Below, piece after piece: positions 6,958 to 13,245 of a stretch of DNA of 16,384 nt. A program made the translations under genes and the position numbers. Position 1 is the stretch's first letter. The number at the start of each line of letters is the position of its first letter. The DNA comes from Sulfurovum sp. (GTDB taxonomy: Bacteria > Campylobacterota > Campylobacteria > Campylobacterales > Sulfurovaceae), in the NCBI GenBank assembly GCA_015661535.1, contig DQVY01000085.1, forward strand, positions 1 through 16,384, read 5' to 3'. Below the pieces are notes generated by a model that did not search any database, had not been told where the DNA came from, and was given only the letters and a program-made list of their open reading frames with translations.

Positions 6958-8169
6958 TTAGGTTCTGTACTCCGCATTGATTTTGACATACTCATAACTC
7001 AAGTCGCAGCCATATGAAGTATAAGCCGCTTCTCCCAAACCAAGATCACAGGTGACTTTAAATTCTGCCTGTTTCATAATGGTATAGGCTTTCTCTTCGC
7101 GTACCTTATCCAACTCTCTGTATGCACCGGAGTAGATGAGCAGATCATCATAATGGATCGTAAGGGTTTCATCATCACAGGCTATGCCTGAGGCACCGAT
7201 GGTTGAGGCAATACGCCCCCAATTCGGGTCCTCCCCAAAAAGGGCCGTTTTGACCAATAGGGAGTTGCTTAATGCCCTGGATGCTTTTTGTGCCTCTTCT
7301 ACTGTCTTCGCCCCCTTGACTTCAAAAGAAACCAGTTTATTGGCACCTTCACCATCACGCAGTATCATCATCGCAAGTTCAAACATGATCTTGTTGAGTG
7401 CTTCAGAAAAGGCTTGTTTATCATAAGTGCCAGAGGTTTTATTTGCAAGAAGCATGACGGTATCATTGGTAGAGGTATCCCCATCTACAGAGATACGGTT
7501 AAATGACTGTTCAGTAGAAGCTGTGAGCAGTGTATCCATATCTGTTTTGGGTACGTTTGCATCGGTGACAACAAAACAAAGCATAGTTGCCATGGCAGGG
7601 TTTATCATGCCTGCCCCTTTACAGATGGCTGCAATGTTAAAAGAGCTACCATCTTCAAGTTCTACTTTATAGGCAAGCTCTTTTTTAAAGGAGTCTGTGG
7701 TCATAATAGCACGTGCAGCTAAGTGTGAATTCTTACCTTGAAAATCAAGTTTAGAAAAAGCAGAAGTGATCTTCTCTAGCGGCAGACGATAGCCGATGAC
7801 ACCGGTGGAGGACATGACAGGATTCAATACGTCTATTTTGTTGTGAAGGGTATGCATAATAGTGTTTATATCATCGATACCTTTTTGCCCTGTCATGGCA
7901 TTGGCATTTTTGGCATTGATCAAAACAAAGTCAGTTTGAAATCCTTGAGGATAATTTTGAAAATGTTTAATGGGTGCAGCCTGAAAGGTATTTGAGGTAA
8001 ACACTGCGGAGATATCACAAGGGACTTCGGAGCGTATAAAAGCCACATCGCCATCCAACTCTGACAGCCCCGAATTTGCAGGGTTGGTACGCATTCCTAC
8101 ATTGGTGGCACCACAGTAAAAGCCTTGCACATTTTCAAGACCATTTTCAAGCGCTGTGATCTTAAACAT
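6958..8169 (-). CDS. argJ: Bifunctional glutamate N-acetyltransferase / N-acetylglutamate synthase
   Basis: ArgJ recycles the acetyl group from N-acetylornithine to glutamate in the cyclic arginine pathway. Many members can also use acetyl-CoA for the first step. The 403-residue precursor has normal length. It cleaves itself into alpha and beta chains before the nucleophile Thr195 in the conserved motif KGAGMINPAMATML (184-197). The oxyanion-hole segment SSTGVIG (120-126), the late EDPNWGRI segment and the C-terminus YVKINAEYRT are all family hallmarks. Whether it is mono- or bifunctional cannot be decided from sequence alone. The ATG overlaps the end of the upstream K+ channel gene by 8 bases, with only a weak GAAGAG ahead of it. 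It is thus the third gene of an rpmB-channel-argJ transcription unit and is not next to other arg genes here. Confidence 0.97.
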   Translation of the reverse strand: MFKITALENGLENVQGFYCGATNVGMRTNPANSGLSELDGDVAFIRSEVPCDISAVFTSNTFQAAPIKHFQNYPQGFQTDFVLINAKNANAMTGQKGIDDINTIMHTLHNKIDVLNPVMSSTGVIGYRLPLEKITSAFSKLDFQGKNSHLAARAIMTTDSFKKELAYKVELEDGSSFNIAAICKGAGMINPAMATMLCFVVTDANVPKTDMDTLLTASTEQSFNRISVDGDTSTNDTVMLLANKTSGTYDKQAFSEALNKIMFELAMMILRDGEGANKLVSFEVKGAKTVEEAQKASRALSNSLLVKTALFGEDPNWGRIASTIGASGIACDDETLTIHYDDLLIYSGAYRELDKVREEKAYTIMKQAEFKVTCDLGLGEAAYTSYGCDLSYEYVKINAEYRT

Positions 8170-9292
8170 ACTTCAGCTCTTCTGGTTTTTCTTTTTTACG
8201 AATGATCTTTTTTGCTTTTCGTATACCTTCACCTGTGCCAATGAGTAAAAGTTTTGATTCTGGCATAATGATCGTATCACCTTTAGGCATAGGAAGGAAT
8301 TTTCCGTCTTTTTGACGTATACCGACCACTGTGACATTGGCGATATCTCTAAAGTGTGCGGCTTTTATTTTTTTGAGTGTCAGCCATGAGGTTTTGGAAA
8401 CCCTTGCCTCTTCCATATCAAGCGGTGTATCTTTTTTGTAAAGGAATTCTTGTAAAAGGTTTTCCATATCAGGTCTTGCAGCCATCGCATTGATACGCTG
8501 TGCCATGAGTTTGGTTGCTGTCACCACTTTATTGGCACCGAGTTTAAGGAGTTTCTGGTCATCTTCATTGCTTTTTGCATTGGCAATGATGAGGTATTTG
8601 CGTGTGCGGCCGATCTCTGTTTCATACAGGCGGGCAGAAGCGATGGTCGCAATGTTGTCTGCGACATTGTCTGCTAAGGTAATCACCCCTTTGGCAGAAG
8701 AGAGATGCGACTTTAGTATGCCTGCTTCTGTGTGAGGATGGGCAGAGACAAAATAGGGGTAGTGATACTTTTTGGCTATCTCTTCCATATCTTCTCTTGG
8801 GTCCACTACCACAAAAGGGATGTGGTTTGCACGGAGTTGTTTGGTGACCTGTATGGTAAATTCATTGTGATAACAGACAACAAAATGTTGTTTCAGTCTA
8901 GCAATCTCATAAAGCATTTTACGCTCCTTGGCAGTTTTTTGGAATTCGCCTTTTTTAACGACTTCTGCGATAATACCTATGGCAATAGAAAAAACAACAA
9001 AGCCAAAGATGATGAGTGTGATGGTAAAAATCCGACCCGCATCAGAAATAGGTTGTATCTCTCCAAATCCTACGGTAGTAAAAGTAATACCTGTTTGGTA
9101 GATGGCATCCATCAGCGTAAAATTGTCAATAACCATATACCCTATGCTGCCAATGAGCATCACAAGTACAGTAAGTATAAAGGGAAGTCTAAAAGGGGCT
9201 AAATGACTGTAATATTCGTCATTTAGAGTAATATGTGGTTTTGGGGTGCTTCTCCAGCCGAGAAACTTTTTAAATCTTTGAACTATATTCAA
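8162..9292 (-). CDS. Two-TM potassium channel with cytoplasmic RCK (TrkA-like) domain
   Basis: A 376-residue membrane protein: TM1 about 36-55, a pore helix and selectivity filter TTVGFGE (72-78), TM2 about 88-110, then a large cytoplasmic RCK region with an N-terminal Rossmann-like part (about 136-250) and a C-terminal TrkA-C-like part (about 290-370, ending LLLIGTGEG). The filter reads TVGFG instead of the usual TVGYG, a tolerated change. In place of the GxGxxG loop the first RCK strand continues as HFVVCYHNEFTIQ (136-148), so dinucleotide binding is doubtful. The start is TTG at 9292: there is no in-frame ATG until inside TM1, and only a weak GGGAC lies ahead. The gene follows rpmB by 23 bases, which matches the H. 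pylori rpmB/KchA (HP0491/HP0490) arrangement as I recall it. Confidence 0.92.
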   Translation of the reverse strand: MNIVQRFKKFLGWRSTPKPHITLNDEYYSHLAPFRLPFILTVLVMLIGSIGYMVIDNFTLMDAIYQTGITFTTVGFGEIQPISDAGRIFTITLIIFGFVVFSIAIGIIAEVVKKGEFQKTAKERKMLYEIARLKQHFVVCYHNEFTIQVTKQLRANHIPFVVVDPREDMEEIAKKYHYPYFVSAHPHTEAGILKSHLSSAKGVITLADNVADNIATIASARLYETEIGRTRKYLIIANAKSNEDDQKLLKLGANKVVTATKLMAQRINAMAARPDMENLLQEFLYKKDTPLDMEEARVSKTSWLTLKKIKAAHFRDIANVTVVGIRQKDGKFLPMPKGDTIIMPESKLLLIGTGEGIRKAKKIIRKKEKPEELKYV

Positions 9293-9297
9293 AGCTG

Positions 9298-9316
9298 AGT
9301 CCCAAAGATGGGGACT
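9298..9316 (-). promoter_or_regulatory. Hairpin between rpmB and the K+ channel gene
   Basis: AGTCCC (9298-9303) and GGGACT (9311-9316) form a 6-bp stem with a 7-base loop that touches the rpmB stop codon and covers the weak GGGAC box of the TTG-started channel gene. No T-run follows on the minus strand, so it is not a standard terminator. It may reduce channel translation relative to L28 or mark an RNA processing site. Confidence 0.45.
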
Positions 9317-9525
9317 TACTCAGCTGTAGCAGCTTGAGCAGCTTTTTTCTTCATTGTTCTAAGTGTAGAAGCAGCAACTTTGATTCTTTTGCTTGAACCG
9401 TCTTCAAGTGTGATCTTCACAGATCTTAGGTTTGGAAGTTGTCTTCTTTTTGTTTTGTTGTTTGCGTGAGAAACATTGTTTCCTGTTAATGGGCCTTTAC
9501 CCGTAATGTCACATTTTCTTGCCAT
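9316..9525 (-). CDS. rpmB: 50S ribosomal protein L28
   Basis: A very basic 69-residue protein. The start MARKCDITGKGPLTGNNVSH is the signature of L28, followed by KTKRRQLPNLRSVKI (25-39) and an RIKVAASTLRTMKK segment (48-60). The family usually has 62-78 residues. The frame is open for another 32 codons upstream, but these do not resemble L28 and contain the promoter. The ATG at 9525 has a good AAGGA (9536-9532) six bases ahead. Only one CxxC-like cysteine (Cys5) is seen, so it looks like the zinc-free form. It heads the transcription unit that continues into the K+ channel and argJ. Confidence 0.97.
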   Translation of the reverse strand: MARKCDITGKGPLTGNNVSHANNKTKRRQLPNLRSVKITLEDGSSKRIKVAASTLRTMKKKAAQAATAE

Positions 9526-9553
9526 GATATTTCCTTTGGATGAATCGTCTCTT

Positions 9554-9559
9554 ATTATA
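9554..9559 (-). promoter_or_regulatory. Probable rpmB promoter -10 box
   Basis: A consensus TATAAT on the minus strand (9559-9554) lies 28 bases before the rpmB ATG, behind an A-rich run on the same strand. A second TATAAT at 9607-9602 could give an upstream start. No -35 box is clear for either. Confidence 0.5.
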
Positions 9560-9683
9560 CCTTTTTTTATCTCAGATATGAAACGATGAATATTTTGTGG
9601 GATTATAGACAATTTGAACATAGTGTTTGCTTAAGGATAGCGCTAATAATTATTTTTGCTTTACCAACCACTTATTCACCCTA

Positions 9684-9692
9684 TGATATAAT
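9684..9692 (+). promoter_or_regulatory. Probable rpe promoter (extended -10)
   Basis: TGA followed by consensus TATAAT (9687-9692) forms an extended -10 element 27 bases before the rpe ATG. The ribosome binding site AGGA (9711-9714) follows. CCTATG (9680-9685) and CATAGG (9708-9713) form a small inverted repeat that reaches this site. The 194-base region 9526-9719 therefore holds back-to-back promoters for rpmB and rpe. Confidence 0.55.
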
Positions 9693-9719
9693 GTATAAAA
9701 TAAATACCATAGGATAAAT

Positions 9720-10361
9720 ATGTTAGTAGCACCAAGTATTTTATCAGCTGATTTTGGAAATTTGGCAGAAGATGTCAAAGCCATTTGTGAAGGTGGTTGT
9801 GACCTTGTCCATGTAGATGTGATGGATGGACACTTTGTACCCAACCTTACCATTGGACCTGTAGTGGTTGAAGCCGTGGCTAAAGCGGCGACAAAACCTC
9901 TGGACATTCACCTTATGGTACAAAACAACACTTTTTTTGTAGATCTTTTTGCCCCTTTAAAGCCAGGATATATCTCTTTTCATATAGAAGAAGAAAAGCA
10001 CCCGCACCGATTGATACAAAAAATACGTTCCCTTGGCATACGCCCGGCGATCACACTGAACCCGCATACGCCTCCGGAAGCTATTGAGTTTTTACTGGAA
10101 GATGTTGATATGGTCTTGCTTATGTCAGTCAATCCAGGTTTTGGTGGCCAAAAGTTCATCTCTTCCGTGGTTGAAAAAGCACAAAGACTTAAAGCACTCA
10201 TTGAAAAACGAAATCCTAACTGTCTTATAGAAGTAGATGGCGGCGTGAATGATAAGAATGTCAAAGCATTGGCAGCAGCAGGTGTAGATGTGGTCGTGGC
10301 AGGTTCTTTTGTCTATAAGCATCCAGAGGGAATTGCCAAAGCCATTGGTTTATTAAAATAA
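9720..10361 (+). CDS. rpe: Ribulose-phosphate 3-epimerase
   Basis: Rpe interconverts D-ribulose 5-phosphate and D-xylulose 5-phosphate in the pentose phosphate pathway or Calvin cycle. The protein is a single TIM barrel of 213 residues, slightly short but normal. Metal and catalytic residues are in place: His31 and Asp33 in VHVDVMDGHFVPN, His64 in LDIHLMV, and Asp173 in IEVDGGV. The phosphate-binding loop MSVNPGFGGQKF (135-146) and the second glycine loop VVAGSFV near the end are also present. The start is supported by AGGA five bases upstream and by the immediate strand LVAPSILSADF. A hairpin begins 10 bases after the stop. trpF follows on the same strand, 110 bases downstream. Confidence 0.97.
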   Translation: MLVAPSILSADFGNLAEDVKAICEGGCDLVHVDVMDGHFVPNLTIGPVVVEAVAKAATKPLDIHLMVQNNTFFVDLFAPLKPGYISFHIEEEKHPHRLIQKIRSLGIRPAITLNPHTPPEAIEFLLEDVDMVLLMSVNPGFGGQKFISSVVEKAQRLKALIEKRNPNCLIEVDGGVNDKNVKALAAAGVDVVVAGSFVYKHPEGIAKAIGLLK

Positions 10362-10367
10362 TTTGCT

Positions 10368-10400
10368 GTAGGGTGGGCTTTTAAGCCTACCTTCTTTATA
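10368..10400 (+). terminator. Hairpin after rpe, with a GTAGGGTG start
   Basis: GGTGGGCTT (10372-10380) pairs with AAGCCTACC (10383-10391), nine pairs including one G-U wobble, followed by TTCTTTAT. It lies 10 bases after the rpe stop and would work as a moderate terminator. The first bases GTAGGGTG match the ends of the palindromic repeats at 13178-13245 and 15406-15439, but the rest does not. Confidence 0.55.
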
Positions 10401-10436
10401 TAAATAGTGGGCAGCCCCTAAAGAGATACACTTCGA

Positions 10437-10442
10437 TAAAAT
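10437..10442 (+). promoter_or_regulatory. Possible trpF -10 box
   Basis: TAAAAT at 10437-10442, 29 bases before the trpF ATG, is a plausible but non-consensus -10 element. It lies downstream of the rpe hairpin, which would require a separate promoter for trpF if that hairpin terminates. Confidence 0.3.
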
Positions 10443-10471
10443 GCACCACCTTACAAGATAGGACAAGATCA

Positions 10472-11065
10472 ATGATGAGAGTTAAAATCTGTGGTATTAC
10501 CAATTTAAAAGATGCGTTACATGCAGTAGAGTGTGGTGCAGATGCGCTAGGGTTTGTTTTTTACAATAAATCGCCACGTTATATTACGCCTACTGCAGCA
10601 AAAAAGATCATCGATAAACTGCCTCCTTTTGTAGAAAGGGTAGGACTGTTTGTGAATGAGGGCGTAGAAACCATCGATACAGTGTGTAAGTATTCGGATA
10701 TTTCCCGTGCACAGATCCATTTTGAAGTAGATGAAGAATCTTTAGATGCTATTGGCCTTCAAACTTTGCCGGTGGTTCGAGCACAGGGTCCTGAAGATCT
10801 GCATAAATTTAAAGACAGATATCATCTTGTAGATGCTTTTAGTGAAGCCTATGGCGGTACAGGAAAACGTTTGAATCTTGAATGGTTTAATAAGGTAGAC
10901 TGCTCAAAGATGATCCTGGCAGGGGGGCTTACTCCTGAAAATGTAGCACAGGTAAAACAATTAGGTTTTTATGGCGTGGATGTAAGCTCTGGTGTAGAGT
11001 CCATCAAGGGTAAAAAAGACCCCCAAAAAGTGAAACAGTTTATAGCCAATGCAAAAAGTCTTTGA
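10472..11065 (+). CDS. trpF: Phosphoribosylanthranilate isomerase
   Basis: TrpF catalyses the Amadori rearrangement of N-(5'-phosphoribosyl)anthranilate in tryptophan synthesis. This is a 197-residue TIM barrel of usual size. The catalytic base Cys7 lies in VKICGIT, and the catalytic acid is probably Asp121 in LVDAFSEAYGGTGKRL. Further family features are ADALGFVFYNKSPRYI (23-38), AGGLTPENV and GVDVSSGVE near the C-terminus, which bind phosphate. The usual QLHG segment reads AQIHFEVDEE here (80-89), a noticeable change. Two ATG codons are adjacent; the first (10472) is better spaced from AGGA (10460-10463). No other trp genes are nearby. Its 3' end overlaps the next gene by 17 bases. Confidence 0.94.
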   Translation: MMRVKICGITNLKDALHAVECGADALGFVFYNKSPRYITPTAAKKIIDKLPPFVERVGLFVNEGVETIDTVCKYSDISRAQIHFEVDEESLDAIGLQTLPVVRAQGPEDLHKFKDRYHLVDAFSEAYGGTGKRLNLEWFNKVDCSKMILAGGLTPENVAQVKQLGFYGVDVSSGVESIKGKKDPQKVKQFIANAKSL

Positions 11066-11840
11066 AGTTCTGACCACTGCCTTCCGTAAACATGACGGGG
11101 TGCTCAATAAAGAACAGTATGAAACACTGGTGCGCAGACATACAACCCTGCTGGAAGATCCGGATACTGTTTTGATCTTGCTTCAGGCTTCAGGCTACCC
11201 CATCACACAGGCAAATGAAGATGAATACAGGCTTGAAACCTATTTTACCCCACATCATGAACAAAAGTATTGCGTCATAGACATAGAAACGAATGGTTCC
11301 AAACCAGGTACCTCTCAAGTCATAGAGATTGGGGCTTTGATGATACAAAACGGTAAAGTAATAGACCGTTATGAGACCTTTGTGGAGTGTGCTTTTCTGC
11401 CTGAATATATCAGTAAGATCACAGGTATTGAACCCCAAGATCTTATAGGTGCACCCAGTAGAAAGTCTGCTTTGATCGGGTTAAGACATTTTATGGGAGA
11501 TGCCGTTTTTGTTGCACATAATGCCAATTTTGATTATGGTTTTCTCAACGCTTCTTTTGAACGTTTTGGTTTAGGGAATATAGGCAATCTGCGTCTGTGT
11601 ACGATTGAACTTGCTAAACGTACCTTCGAAAGTGAACGTTACGGACTTGCGTATCTTATAGACTTTTTAGAGATAGAAACAGCCACACATCACAGGGCTT
11701 TTTCAGATGCCGTATGCGCAGCGAAGGTGATGGAGAAATCTTTGGAGACTTTGCCTGAGTATGTGAAAAGTACCGATGAACTGTTATGTTTTTCCTGTTC
11801 AAGCAAAAAAGAACGCAGGCTTAAAAAAGAATCTCGTTAA
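11049..11840 (+). CDS. DnaQ-like DEDDh 3'-5' exonuclease (Pol III epsilon family)
   Basis: A 263-residue protein with an N-terminal helical region (about 1-70, probably a winged-helix-like appendage) and an exonuclease domain (about 73-240). The five acidic/histidine residues of the DEDDh class are visible: Asp78 and Glu80 in VIDIETNG, Asp162 in HNANFDYGFL, and His215 and Asp220 in HHRAFSDA. These coordinate two metals and cut 3' ends of DNA or RNA. The C-terminus is basic with two cysteines (CFSCSSKKERR). It may be the proofreading epsilon subunit or a related nuclease; sequence alone does not tell. The ATG lies inside the end of trpF, without a clear ribosome binding site, which suggests coupled translation. 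Its end is 10 bases from the convergent membrane-protein gene. Confidence 0.88.
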   Translation: MQKVFEVLTTAFRKHDGVLNKEQYETLVRRHTTLLEDPDTVLILLQASGYPITQANEDEYRLETYFTPHHEQKYCVIDIETNGSKPGTSQVIEIGALMIQNGKVIDRYETFVECAFLPEYISKITGIEPQDLIGAPSRKSALIGLRHFMGDAVFVAHNANFDYGFLNASFERFGLGNIGNLRLCTIELAKRTFESERYGLAYLIDFLEIETATHHRAFSDAVCAAKVMEKSLETLPEYVKSTDELLCFSCSSKKERRLKKESR

Positions 11841-11850
11841 TGGATCAAAC

Positions 11851-12507
11851 CTACGCGTCTTCTTTCCCCAGGATGTGATGTAAAAATAAAATCTGTGCAA
11901 ACACAGCAGCAAAAATATTCAGTATAGGTATGTAGTTAAACCCTGCAGCGATCATGGAGAGCATTGTTGTCTTTTTTGTTTTTGCTTTGATCTCTCTTTT
12001 GTCTGCTATAAAGAGTGACGATACATCATAAATGGTAGGTGCTTTGAGTAGAATAGACCAGAGCCATAACATATACACTGCCCCTATAAGAGGTATGAAC
12101 ATAATGGGAAAAGTAAACATAAATATGATGAAAAAGATCATGGCAGATTTTAGACTTAACAGTATGGACGTTGTAATGTTTGGTGTGCCTACCACTTCCA
12201 CCTCCGGGTAATGTTTTTTTGCCAATGTGATCAATAATGGTTCTATCATAAAAGAGGTAACGATGGAGATCATGATGATGAAGACCATGTAGGCTATGGC
12301 AATGGCAGCGACAGAAGCACCTGTGGTTTGCAGCCATTCCCAGGGTAACCATGAGAGGTACCCGCTTACAAAGCCATTTAAGTTCGCACCAAATAACCAT
12401 AACAATGCTGTGGTGATGGCTACAGCAATGAGGGTGACTTTTAATGTGAATATCAGTACGGTTGGGGAGATGATGTCTTTAAAGCTTTTTCCTATGGTTT
12501 TTGTCAT
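11851..12507 (-). CDS. EI24/CysZ-like integral membrane protein
   Basis: A 218-residue hydrophobic protein with membrane stretches at about 16-38, 64-86, 118-150 and 184-211, the last two being long enough to break into hairpins. The pattern SFMIEPLLITLAKKHYPEVE (85-104), FTFPIMFIPLIGAVYMLWLW (131-150) and an AAGFNYIPILNIFAAVFAQILF type ending (187-208) is what I associate with the EI24 domain family, which includes the sulfate transporter CysZ. No sulfate-assimilation genes lie nearby, so the substrate is unknown. The start at 12507 has an AAAGG box about 7 bases ahead. It is the last gene of the minus-strand run from uvrB, after a 129-base gap. Confidence 0.82.
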   Translation of the reverse strand: MTKTIGKSFKDIISPTVLIFTLKVTLIAVAITTALLWLFGANLNGFVSGYLSWLPWEWLQTTGASVAAIAIAYMVFIIMISIVTSFMIEPLLITLAKKHYPEVEVVGTPNITTSILLSLKSAMIFFIIFMFTFPIMFIPLIGAVYMLWLWSILLKAPTIYDVSSLFIADKREIKAKTKKTTMLSMIAAGFNYIPILNIFAAVFAQILFLHHILGKEDA

Positions 12508-12636
12508 AAATTAACCTTTTTATTATTGAATTTTGATTTCCTTTTTTGTACTGCGACAGAAGAGAAAAAAAGTAACCAAAAAAGAAAAAAATGCAACCAT
12601 GTATCGCGACTGCATGTTTGTTTCTGGATATTGTGT
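12508..12636. other. AT-rich intergenic stretch with an A-rich AAAAGTAACCAAAAAAG core
   Basis: These 129 bases between the gamma-carbonic-anhydrase gene and the EI24-like gene hold no gene I can support. The plus strand is very A-rich at 12561-12591 and includes AAAAGTAACCAAAAAAG (12568-12584). In one frame this would read RQKRKKVTKKEKN, without a start codon or ribosome binding site. ATGCA (12590-12594) and TGCAT (12610-12614) form a small inverted repeat. The core recalls a short sequence I remember seeing between genes in unrelated bacteria. Confidence 0.4.
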
Positions 12637-13164
12637 TTAGTTTATATACTCATTCTTAAATTCTACATATCTTTCTGCCGAAGCATAGAGTTCTGCGACT
12701 TCTGCATCGGTGAGTTCACGTACTACTTTGGCGGGGCTTCCCATGATGAGGGAGCGTGGGGGAAATTTTTTTCCTTTGGTTACCAAAGAAGACGCACCTA
12801 CGATGCTCTCTTTACCTATGACCGCACCATCGAGTATGGTGGCAGACATACCTATGAGACAGGCATCTTCTATGGTGCATCCATGAAGCATCACTCTGTG
12901 TCCTACAGTGACATCATTACCAATGACTGTTGGATGGCCATCGCTTTCATCCGCTTTTTTATGATGGGTAATGTGGATCATGCTTAAGTCTTGTATATTG
13001 CTTCGGTCCCCTATGCTGATGTGATGTACGTCGCCACGTACCACACAGCCAAACCATACGGCAGAGTCTTTACCCATCGTAACACGCCCAATGACAGAAG
13101 CCCCTTCTGCGATCCAGGCATTTTTTTGAAGCTTAGGTGTCCACTCTTTGAATTTTAGTATCAT
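12637..13164 (-). CDS. Gamma-carbonic-anhydrase-like hexapeptide-repeat protein (YrdA/CaiE type)
   Basis: A 175-residue left-handed beta-helix protein. Hexapeptide repeats run from about 18 to 145 (for example ASVIGRVTMGKDSAVWFGCVV and ATILDGAVIGKESIVGASSLV, given here only in part). The three zinc-ligand histidines of the gamma-carbonic-anhydrase family are present: His64 in QDLSMIH, His89 and His94 in VGHRVMLHGC. A C-terminal helix (about 151-172) packs against the trimer. Members of this YrdA-like group bind metal, but carbonic anhydrase activity is often weak or unproven, so hydration of CO2 is a possibility rather than a finding. The start is supported by AAGGA (13175-13171) six bases ahead. 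A palindromic repeat separates the gene from ppk. Confidence 0.92.
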   Translation of the reverse strand: MILKFKEWTPKLQKNAWIAEGASVIGRVTMGKDSAVWFGCVVRGDVHHISIGDRSNIQDLSMIHITHHKKADESDGHPTVIGNDVTVGHRVMLHGCTIEDACLIGMSATILDGAVIGKESIVGASSLVTKGKKFPPRSLIMGSPAKVVRELTDAEVAELYASAERYVEFKNEYIN

Positions 13165-13177
13165 TTTCTTTCCTTAC

Positions 13178-13245
13178 ATAGGGTGCTGTCTCCGACGGCA
13201 CCATTGATTATCATGTATTGGTACCGTGAGGACACAGTACCCTAC
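13178..13245. repeat. Foldback repeat, copy B (imperfect 25-bp arms)
   Basis: The left arm (13178-13202, starting ATAGGGTGCTGTCTCC) and the right arm (13220-13245, ending ACAGTACCCTAC) are inverted copies matching at about 20 of 26 positions, around a 17-base loop. It fills the gap between ppk and the gamma-carbonic-anhydrase gene and contains the ppk stop codon TAG (13244-13242). No T-run follows, so it resembles a REP/BIME-like element rather than a terminator. It shares TAGGGTGCTGTC and CGACGG with the copy at 15406-15439. Confidence 0.75.

Noticed and set aside
8732..9202. Open frame of 156 codons on the plus strand opposite the K+ channel gene.
   Set aside because: The minus strand encodes the selectivity filter and RCK domain; the plus-strand product has no coherent pattern.
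9526..9621. N-terminal extension of L28 by 32 codons upstream of the ATG at 9525.
   Set aside because: The extra residues do not look like L28, the stretch contains the -10 box and the ribosome binding site, and MARKCDITGKG is the normal family start.
12526..12987. Open frame of 153 codons on the plus strand.
   Set aside because: It runs antisense through the gamma-carbonic-anhydrase gene, which has convincing zinc-ligand motifs. The plus-strand product has no recognisable features and no ribosome binding site.
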